Source: Orientallactaga sibirica
Lineage: Eukaryota > Chordata > Mammalia > Rodentia > Dipodidae
Length of the DNA stretch: 64,000 nucleotides
Assembly: GCA_036365145.1 (NCBI GenBank)
Contig: JAEOAD010000048.1
Span: 16,809,001 to 16,873,000, forward strand
Direction of reading: 5' to 3'
The notes under the pieces are model-generated. The model worked only from the letters and a program-made list of their open reading frames with translations, was not told the origin of the DNA and made no database searches. Position numbers and translations under genes: made by a program. Positions 54,887-64,000 of this stretch are shown here, piece after piece. Within the stretch, counting starts at the first letter, position 1, and each line of letters begins with the position of its first letter.

Positions 54887-55062
54887 TTGGTGTAGGGAAT
54901 AGATTTACAACTGGATTTATTAAGCAATCAGCCCTCTGCTGTCTCTCTCCTTCCATAGTCGTGTCCTGGCCCACTATTCTTCCTCCTTTCTCTTCAGTTG
55001 AGATGGGATGTACAGCCTGCGTCTGAGCACTGCAAGCCTGATGGATTTGCTGAGAATCTTTC
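54887..55062. repeat. 176-bp direct repeat, copy 1
   Basis: Runs from ttggtgtagggaatagattt to gatttgctgagaatctttc. It differs from 55719-55894 at three positions (g/a, g/a, g/t), with no indel. On the minus strand it carries an AATAAA in 'tttaataaatccagttg'. Neither end shows the TG...CA of an LTR. Confidence 0.95.
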
Positions 55063-55718
55063 TGCCTATTCCTTTTGATGGTTACCCCAGTGTGGGGATC
55101 TGCAAGTGGTGGCTAACAACCCCTGGAAATGAAGCTGCCTCTATCCTTTGACAGCAAACACCAGGGCAGCTTGAATGCAAAAGATTCTGTAAAAACCGAT
55201 CCACAGAAGCATCACTCCAATCCTGGCGTGTGCCCACTCCTTACTTTCTCTTGTGTAGACACCATGTTGTTCAGAAGTGGGAAGCCCCACAACCAGGCCA
55301 TTGCAAGGGCCACATTCCCTCCAGCGAGGACCTTTACCTTCTTGTGGCTGATCATTGCCATGTTGGCCTTATCCCTTCTCTCAAGTCTTTGGATTACAAG
55401 GAACTTCATTTCCTGGCCAACTGGCTTCTTTGGAAGTGTGGGCAAGGGGAAGCAAGCAGGTCGGAAGAGAGAGGCAAAGGAAGGTCTTATCTCTCTTGCT
55501 AGCTTGTTTCTGCCTTGGAAAATCTTTCCTTCAATAGCCATGTCTCTTCCTTGTCCTTAACTCCCCGTCTAACCCTCGTTCCAGGTCCTTCTTCATAGCC
55601 TCACTCCTAGCTTTTCTTCTGACCTTCTCTGAGTAGAAGTGGCTCCTGACAGTGGCTATTTCTGTGTTTGCATGTAAATTCAAGGTTCTTTCATCAACTA
55701 TGTGGCCAATTTCCTGTG
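55063..55718. other. Unique 656-bp segment between direct repeats
   Basis: Open on both strands: 143 codons on the plus strand (55129-55560) and overlapping minus frames of 107 and 109 codons (55854-55531, 55541-55212) that touch at an ATGGCTATTGA. None is recognisable; mutual overlap on both strands suggests compositional openness rather than genes. Confidence 0.4.
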
Positions 55719-55894
55719 TTGGTGTAGGGAATAGATTTACAACTGGATTTATTAAACAATCAGCCCTCTGCTGTCTCTCTCCTTCCATAGTCGTGTCCTG
55801 GCCCACTATTCTTCCTCCTTTCTCTTCAGTTGAGATGGGATGTACAGCCTGCATCTGAGCACTTCAAGCCTGATGGATTTGCTGAGAATCTTTC
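55719..55894. repeat. 176-bp direct repeat, copy 2
   Basis: Same orientation as copy 1, offset exactly 832 bp, 173 of 176 bases identical. Homology stops abruptly at both ends: the left flank is ctgtg versus ggata, the right flank gatgtg versus tgccta. Confidence 0.95.
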
Positions 55895-56874
55895 GATGTG
55901 CCTAAGAGCCATTTGTATTCATTTTTTCTTGTATGGCGTATTTTTCCCCCCAATGATCTCTGTATTAGGAGTGTTGTGTCACTTGCCCTGAATCAACATG
56001 ATCTATATAAGATGAACCAACATCATCTATTCACCCTAGATAGGACACTGAGAACAGACCAGAGAAACGATTCCACCGACTCCAGAGTAATGAACCAGTC
56101 AGTTGATTAGAGTTACGGGAGATGGGAGTGACTCAAAAGCAGCTGCCTTGTCACTCAAAACCCCACCCTGCAGGGGCAATGTCTCATGAAAGCTGCATTT
56201 CTGGAGGTCCCTGGACAACTTGCAGGCATTTCAGATGACCAGAGAGTCATCTCTCCCCAGAAGTTGTTACTGATCATATAACCTTGCCAGGGAAAGGGGA
56301 GGTCAGGGAGTCTTGTGAATTTTGTAAGTTTCATAAGCTTCCTGAGCCTTGTAAATTTTGTTTGCTCCCTGAATTTTGTTAAGTTTTATTCACTTTTACT
56401 TCTTATAAGCCTCCCTCTAGTAGGGAATGTTTTAATGAAGAGAAAATAGCTACATAACACATTTCTATTGGGCAGTAGATTTTTCTAATTAATTTTTATG
56501 AACTCTGTATTAGGAATATTAGTCTTTTGTCTCTACATTGATACTTTCTCTGGTTTTGAATTTTCTTTTATTTTTAACTTTGCTAAAAGTGTGCTCTATA
56601 TTTTTTTCCCTTTGGCATGCATAGGGTTTCTAAAATTTGTTTTATGAAATTGAAGCTATCATTAATTTTGATGCTGCTTTTAGAACTTCTAAATTAATCA
56701 CAGTTAAAAATGTCTTACCTTATTTTAGTATTTTCATGGTTTCATGTTTTAAAATATATAACTGATTCTGGGAAGATTTTCAAATGAATCAAAATATATA
56801 CAGTTTCATTTCTCTTACTTTTTGCAATGGTTACCTAATTATGCTACTGCCATTTACTGAATAGATCATTGTAG
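55895..56874. other. Unique spacer, AT-rich on the right
   Basis: No recognised repeat or gene. Confidence 0.5.
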
Positions 56875-57060
56875 TAGTCTACCTTCTATTGCTATAACAA
56901 CCTGGACCTGGACTTGAGTCATTTCTGAAGAGAGGACAGTTATTTAGCTTATGGTTCTGGGGTTCTGAGGACATGGTACTGTCAGCTGGCTCCAGCGAGG
57001 CCACAGTAGAAGGCATTACAATGGTGAGAGCATACAGATGAGATGACATGCGACATGAAG
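56875..57060 (-). mobile_element. MaLR-like LTR fragment
   Basis: 'attgctataacaacctggac', 'gacagttatttagcttatgg', 'cagctggctccagcgaggcc' follow the antisense MaLR 3' end order. It is truncated by L1-like sequence on the right. Confidence 0.45.
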
Positions 57061-57600
57061 CTGATTCTTTTTAAAGTTGTATTTATTCAACAATATTAAT
57101 GGTGCAGTGGGGGCTGGAGAGTTGGCTTAGTATGTAAGGCACTTGCCTGTGAAGCCTAAGGACCCATGTTTGACTCTCCAGATCCCATGTAAGCCAGACA
57201 CACAAAAAGTGAGGCACGTGCAAGGTGTCTGAAGTTCAATTTCAGTGGCTGAGGTCCTGGCATGCCAATTCTCTCTCTCTAAAATAAAATAAAATTAAAT
57301 TAAATTAAATTAAATTAAAAAATAAAAAAATGGTGCAGAGGGTTTCATTATGATATTTCCACACATTTATATGCATGTCTTTGATCAAATTCCCCCTCCT
57401 TACTTCCCTCTCTTATTCTCCTTCTCTCCCCTTTCCTCAAACTGCTTTCCATCCCTCAGAACCCATAATCTGTTTTCATACCATTTTTTTCTATACATAG
57501 AGGAAGCTTATAATACTTATTTTTCTATGTCTAGCTAATTTTGGTTAATATGGTAATCTCTGATTCCATCCATTGTCCTGCAAATAACATCATCTTATTC
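57061..57600 (-). mobile_element. L1 3' UTR fragment, split by a SINE
   Basis: 'ttgtatttattcaacaatat' then, past the SINE, 'gggtttcattatgatatttc', 'cacacatttatatgcatgtc', and C/T-rich DNA. This is the usual antisense L1 3' UTR composition and order. Confidence 0.55.
57108..57328 (+). mobile_element. B2-like SINE, short form
   Basis: 'gggctggagagttggcttag', 'tgtttgactctccagatc', 'gtaagccagacacacaaaaa', short CT run, then an expanded (TTAAA)n tail. TSD aatggtgcag at 57098-57107 and 57329-57338. Confidence 0.94.
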
Positions 57601-57602
57601 TT

Positions 57603-57840
57603 TTAAAAAAAAAAAAATATATATATATATTTAAGAGAAAGAGGCATAGAGAGAGAAAGAGATTGAGAAGAGGGAAAGAATGGGCACACCTGGGCCTCCA
57701 GCCACTGCAAACAAACTCCAGATGCGTGCACCCGCTTGTGCATCTAGCTTACGTGGGTCCTAGAGAATCGAACCTGGATGCTTTGGCTTTGCAGGCAAAC
57801 ACCTTAACTACCCTTAACTACTAAGCCATCTCTCCAGCCC
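57603..57840 (-). mobile_element. B2-like SINE with small head duplication
   Basis: Antisense: A run and (TA)n, (GA)n, 'gggcacacctgggcctccag', 'gtgcatctagcttacgtggg', 'gaatcgaacctggatgcttt'. The A-box region is repeated: ccttaactacccttaactac. It ends in 'ccatctctccagccc'. Confidence 0.92.
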
Positions 57841-58054
57841 ATAATTTTACTCTTCGTTGTGACTAAAACTTCACTGTTGTATAAGTTACTTTTCTTGTGA
57901 CAAAATACTTGACCAGAGGCCAGTTGAAGGTGGACGGGTTTATTCAAATTATAGTCTGAAAAAAATGTAGGTTTTAGTATGAACTCAAGTTTTATTTTAG
58001 GTTAACACCTATGCATGAGATTACTAGTTAGGTCTGCATATTTCACTTTTTGTT
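57841..58054 (-). mobile_element. MaLR LTR 3' fragment and spacer
   Basis: 57876-57950 has 'gttacttttcttgtgacaaa' and 'atacttgaccagaggccagt', the antisense MaLR end. The rest is unassigned. Confidence 0.4.
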
Positions 58055-58195
58055 TGTTTTGTTTTAAGGTAGTATCTCATGCCCCAGACTGGCCTTGAAC
58101 TCTCTACATAGCAAAGGCTGGCCTTGAATCCCTGATACTCCTGTTCCCACCTCCCAAGTGTTGGTTGAAGATGTGTACCGTAAGATCTGACTCCA
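58055..58195 (-). mobile_element. Old B1-like SINE
   Basis: Antisense and diverged: 'aaggtagtatctcatgcccc', 'agactggccttgaactctct', 'acctcccaagtgttggttga'. Confidence 0.55.
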
Positions 58196-59636
58196 CATTT
58201 CACTTTTTCCTTTTTAAATCAAAACTTTTCCCAAACAGGTTGATTCCCATAGCCATATATCAAAATTCTTACAAAAAATAAAATAAAAATCTAAGGTTCC
58301 AAAGCACCAGGAACAAGATTCGGGCTCCTGTAAATCTCTGTATTGTCAGCTGAGATGGGCCTGACAAGCAGGAGAGAAGAGCTCAGAACCAGCCAGGACT
58401 CAGCTTTTGCAGCTTGAGGAGGAGAGAGCTGGGGACCGAGATGATAGCCATCATTAGTTTTTGCCCAACCAGGTACAAGGCGAGTGAAGCTGCTTCAAAA
58501 TAATTGGGTCCTCTGGACCATTGTGACTCTGACTTGTTGATCTGGGATGTTGATGGTGGAAACTGATGTCAGTTACCTGACTGTCACACGATCGCTCTTT
58601 GAGATCTTTTCCTCTGGACACGAAATTTTTCATATGCAAGATTTTCTACCAATTGCGACTCTCTTTTTGACCCCTTTCCAAAGGAGCTTAGCGCCCTCTG
58701 ACTTCCCCTAGTATTCTTTGCAACCCTTCCTCTGGACAGCTCTTCTCCCCATTTGTGGAGGAACAGGGCTGGCCCAGCTGGAACCTCGCTAGAGGGTTAA
58801 CCCACCAGCTGTACATCAGACACTCCCTTTAGCATTGAGCTACTTATCTAAAAAGGAGAAATGACTGCACTTTGTCAACAAGATAAACATCCTCTGCTCT
58901 TCCCAGATCTCAGTTACATTATTTTTACTACGCAGGTTCTAGAAACACTTAAATGGAAAAATGGTGATTACAAGGAAACCATGGGCAAGCAGCCAAGACT
59001 TCCAAGTGCCCACAGGCAAAAGGAAATCCTACTGCCTTGTATGGTCAGCGATTGGGAATGTGGCTCTGCCCTGCCAGCCAGAGTGAGGACAATCAAAACC
59101 TCATCACTTTGTAGGTTTCCCAGCCACTTCGCGGCAAATAAAAATTCAAACTCAATTTTCCCCTCAGAGCAATTAAAGCTGTTAAAGTTTATCTTTAGTA
59201 AAAAGAGAAGGGGGAAAAAAAAACCCTACATTTTCCCCACCATAAGAAAAACATCTGTTTGATTTAAAAGCTTCAAGCTCTATACCCTAAAGATAAGCTG
59301 AGATCTAGAGCAAAAAGGGAGTGCTTAAAGTAACGAAGCATAAACATCCACACATAAAAGGTAATCAAAAGCTGGCCTAGAAAGCTTTTATTCAGGAAAT
59401 ATGCCATTTTTTTCTCAGGTCCTCGGAACAGCAGGAAATAAATATTTCCTGAAATACAGGCTGGTGCTGTGGGTCTTGCTGACAGCTCTGAAAGATGGGC
59501 AATCAGGACCCCTACAGAGCTCGGGATGCCTCCGGACTATAGACTGCTCACTCGGGGCAGTCACAAAGTTCTTCCTGAGCTCAGGCTAATGCTTGATATT
59601 TAAAACATTTTCCTCGGGGTCCATCTGGTTTGCTCT
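58196..59636. other. Unique spacer, no gene seen
   Basis: A 133-codon plus-strand frame (58861-59262) begins with ATG and ends in a basic tail, but has no recognisable domain, no Kozak-level support and no splice context. No repeats recognised. Confidence 0.5.
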
Positions 59637-60055
59637 CTGTTTTAGTTTTTTTTGTTGCTTTGGCAAAAACACTCAAGAACTGATGGGAAGAAGGGTTTAT
59701 TTTGACTCACAGTTTCAGGGTCCATGTTTATTTATCTGCCTCCATCTGCTTTGGATTTGAGGCAAGGCAGAAGCGCCCATGATGATATCCTGGTGGACGG
59801 GAGGATGAGACAAGAAGAGACGGTGGCAGGATCTACCCTTCCAAGATCTGCCTCTGACGTCCTCTAGTCAGGTTCCACCTCCTACTAGCCATTGTGAGTT
59901 CATCAATGGACTAATCCATTAATGAAATTAATGCCCCTGGGATCTAACCACTTCTTGATGATTATATCTAACAGATGGGGACAAAGCCTTTAACATATAA
60001 ACTATTCTGAAGTGCGGGGGTGGGGGGAGTCACTTCATAACCAAACCATTATACT
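59637..60055 (-). mobile_element. MaLR-like LTR
   Basis: Antisense order: 'ttgttgctttggcaaaaaca', 'gaagaagggtttattttgac', 'tcacagtttcagggtccatg', 'gtcaggttccacctcctact', 'cattaatgaaattaatgccc', ending 'cttcataaccaaaccatta'. Moderately diverged. Confidence 0.6.
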
Positions 60056-60219
60056 CTATTGCCCAGAAGCTGAAACTGAGGCTTGAGTATGGATTGTATA
60101 ACAGGAAAGAAGAGACTACATTCCTCCAAGAGAGGAGGGGAAGTGCCACATTTTTAAACCAAATTCAAGGCAAAGCTGAGATGCTATTTTGTTACTTCAT
60201 TTTTGTCCACAGGGTTTCT

Positions 60220-60320
60220 TTCTCTCTTTCTCCCTTCCTTTCTTTCTCCCTTCCTTTCTTTCTCCCCTTCCTTCCTTCCTTCCTTCCTTCCTTCCTTCCT
60301 TCCTTCCTTCCTTCCTTCCT

Positions 60321-60376
<56 letters not shown>

Positions 60377-60378
60377 TT
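60220..60378. repeat. (TTTC)n-(TTCC)n-(TTTC)n pyrimidine tract
   Basis: About 155 bases of pyrimidine tetramers in three blocks. It starts immediately after cagggtttct (60210-60219), which reappears at 60772-60781. Confidence 0.95.
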
Positions 60379-60530
60379 TGGTTTTTCGTTTTTTGAGGTA
60401 GGGTCTTACTCTAGCCAAAGCTGACCTGGAATTCACTATGTAGTCTCAGGGTGGCCTTGAACTCACAGTGATCCTCCTACCTCTGCCTCCCGAGTGCTGG
60501 GATTAAAGGCATGCGCCACCATGCCCAGCT
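60379..60530 (-). mobile_element. B1 SINE
   Basis: Antisense, little diverged: 'gaggtagggtcttactctag', 'tatgtagtctcagggtggcc', 'gagtgctgggattaaaggca'. Sandwiched between the pyrimidine tract and a long-form SINE. Confidence 0.94.
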
Positions 60531-60771
60531 TTTTTTTTTTTTTGAGAGAATCAGAGAGAGAGAGGGGGGGGAGACAGATAGAGAATGGGTGCACCAGTAG
60601 CCTCTCAGCCACTGTGAACAAACTCTAGATGTGTGCTTCCCCTTGTGGGCAAGTGTGGCATTGCGCCCTTGCATCACTTTGCGTCTGGCTAAACGTGGGA
60701 CCTGGAGATCAAAAGGCTGTTCCTAGGCTTCACAGGCAAGTGCCTTAACCACCAAGCCATCCCTCCAGCCC
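60531..60771 (-). mobile_element. Long-form B2-like SINE
   Basis: Antisense: T tail, 'tgcaccagtagcctctcagc', 'ccttgtgggcaagtgtggca', 'ttgcgcccttgcatcacttt' (long-form module), 'tggctaaacgtgggacctgg', 'caagccatccctccagcccc'. The right TSD half cagggtttct follows at 60772. Confidence 0.94.
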
Positions 60772-60905
60772 CAGGGTTTCTAATTGCAGAACCTGCCTTT
60801 CTTATCTAGAAAGACCGTCTGGAGAAAGATGGTGAGAACTGAGATAACACACGTACAAGTATACCCCAACTCTCATCAAAGCACTGTGGCCTTTACCTTT
60901 TAAAT

Positions 60906-61080
60906 ATTTTTATTTATTTATGAGAAAGGGGGCGGGGGAGCATGCCAGGGCCTTCAGCCACTGCACACGAACTCCAGATGCATGTGCCACCTTGTACATC
61001 TGGCTTACGTGAGTCCTGGAGAATCAAACCTGCATTCTTTGGCTTTGCAGGCCTTAACTGCTAAGCCATCTGTCCAGTGC
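60906..61080 (-). mobile_element. B2-like SINE, short form
   Basis: Antisense: 'atatttttatttatttatga' tail, 'agcatgccagggccttcagc', 'gtacatctggcttacgtgag', 'gaatcaaacctgcattcttt'. The A-box region is shortened ('gcaggccttaactgctaagc'). TSD taccttttaaat at 60894-60905 and 61081-61092. Confidence 0.95.
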
Positions 61081-61092
61081 TACCTTTTAAAT

Positions 61093-61540
61093 TAATACAT
61101 TTTATTTTTAAGAGTAGTTTTAGGATCATACACCATTTCCAAACCCCATCCCACACCACAGTGGTGCATTTGTTCTGTCTGAGGACCTAACATTGACACG
61201 TCATTACCACACAGCCGAAGTCCCTAGTTTTCATTCAGGTCCACTGGAGTGCTGTGTACTCTCGAAGTCTTGTTTAATTATATATTACATCTACCCTCAG
61301 TTATTGTATCATTAAGAAAAGTCTGGCCACCCTAAAAATTTCTATGCTCCACTGACTCATCCATTCCAGTCTCCGAACTCATCATTTCACCCTCTCCACA
61401 GTTCTGCCCTTTCCAGAAATCTCGTGGTAGTTGGAACAATACCCTCTGCACCCTTTCAGGTTAACACTCTTCATTCACTTCATCGTTTCCCCTTAGATTG
61501 CGTCCATATATCATTTCCTTTCAAGGCACCCTCTCTTTTT
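61093..61540 (-). mobile_element. Ancient L1 (L1M-type) 3' UTR
   Basis: 'agagtagttttaggatcata', 'gtggtgcatttgttctgtct', 'acctaacattgacacgtcat', 'ccctaaaaatttctatgctc', 'cagttctgccctttccagaa' match in order the antisense 3' end of old mammalian-wide L1MA/L1MB elements as I remember them. It is therefore much older than the SINEs around it. Confidence 0.65.
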
Positions 61541-61552
61541 TTTTATTTCTTT

Positions 61553-61650
61553 AAATAAATTTTTTTATTGACAACTTCTATACTTACATACAAAAAAATG
61601 CATGATATTTCCCTCCCCTCCCCCAGCCCCCTAAACTCCAATCTCCATCA
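61553..61650 (-). mobile_element. L1 3'-terminal fragment (jerboa-type)
   Basis: 'tttttttattgacaacttct' and 'cttacatacaaaaaaatgca' followed by C-rich 'ccctcccctcccccagcccc'. Shares its end with 4229-4290. Confidence 0.5.
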
Positions 61651-63727
<2,077 letters not shown>

Positions 63728-63830
63728 TTTGGTGGTGCTTGTGTGTAATCTTGGCACTCTGGAAGCTGAGGCAGGAGGAATGGAAGTTCAAGGTCAACCT
63801 TGGGCCACTTGTACATAGTAAGACTCTATG
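63728..63830 (+). mobile_element. Old B1-like SINE
   Basis: 'gtttggtggtgcttgtgtgt', 'atcttggcactctggaagct', 'gaggcaggaggaatggaagt', 'tcaaggtcaaccttgggcca', then an A-rich tail. Diverged and missing internal parts. Confidence 0.6.
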
Positions 63831-64000
63831 TTAAAGAAATAAAACCAAAACAAAACAATTATTTATTCAATGTCCATCTTTCCCAGCTAGATTGGAAGTT
63901 TACTTCTGTTTTATTTGCTCATCCTTACCGTTTAGCACACTTCCTTGCAAGCAGTAGAAATGGAACAGATATGATCAGATGAGCAATTGCTAAGTGTCTA

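Noticed and set aside
54887..55062. LTR interpretation of the 176-bp repeats
   Set aside because: No TG...CA ends, no primer-binding site after the upstream copy on either strand, and no clean TSD.
55129..55560. 143-codon plus frame and opposite minus frames between the 176-bp repeats
   Set aside because: Both strands are open over the same DNA, and no protein family is recognisable; kept only as context of the direct-repeat finding.
60197..60436. Lys/Glu- or Ser/Phe-rich frames over the pyrimidine tract
   Set aside because: Pure translation of TTCC/TTTC repeats.

Overview
This window looks like nuclear DNA from a mammal, most likely a dipodoid (jerboa-like) rodent. It carries many 7SL-derived B1 elements, B4/ID-type SINEs, and one very abundant tRNA-derived SINE. 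That SINE has a B2-like head, a body running through a 'gccagatgcac' and 'gcatctggagtt' motif, a (CT)n stretch and an AAATAAATAAA tail. I associate this form with jerboas rather than mice or rats; the species assignment is inference from memory of repeat families. I see no bacterial, phage, plasmid or organellar signature.

I could not support any protein-coding gene, exon, tRNA, rRNA or known ncRNA. The longest open frames are about 110-177 codons. They fall in microsatellites, LTR or SINE sequence, or in unique DNA with no recognisable protein family. The window is best read as intergenic or intronic DNA made of unique spacers and layers of retrotransposons. The annotation is therefore mainly a repeat map, with nesting order and target-site duplications (TSDs) given where I could see them.

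Layout. 1-8.8 kb: B4, B1 and B2-like SINEs, microsatellites and MaLR-type LTR remnants in unique DNA. 8.8-10.6 kb: a complete non-autonomous ERVL/MaLR-like element (LTR, about 1.2 kb non-coding interior, LTR) with a Leu-type primer-binding-site motif and a purine-rich tract. 10.6-14.5 kb: old LTRs, B4 copies and a 3-unit minisatellite. 14.5-24 kb: mostly unique, with a few SINEs. 24-27.8 kb: an L1 whose 5' part is inverted relative to its 3' part (twin-priming pattern), itself hit by two SINE types and an LTR-like sequence. 27.8-36.4 kb: dense SINEs and MaLR LTRs. 36.4-43.1 kb: minus-strand L1 ORF2 DNA carrying a solo LTR with a perfect 5-bp TSD, a B4, two class-I-like LTRs, several SINEs and a 7 x 38-bp tandem array that appears to have expanded from L1 reverse-transcriptase DNA. 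43-45.5 kb: two diverged repeat families of LTR type. 45.5-56.9 kb: mostly unique, with an unusual pair of 176-bp near-identical direct repeats 832 bp apart. 56.9-61.7 kb: dense L1 3' ends and SINEs. 61.7-64 kb: mostly unique.

No genes act together here. The biology is retrotransposition history: L1 supplies the machinery for the SINEs, and LTR elements of at least two classes have landed inside older L1 copies. I did not find a previously undescribed functional system; the best leads are structural.
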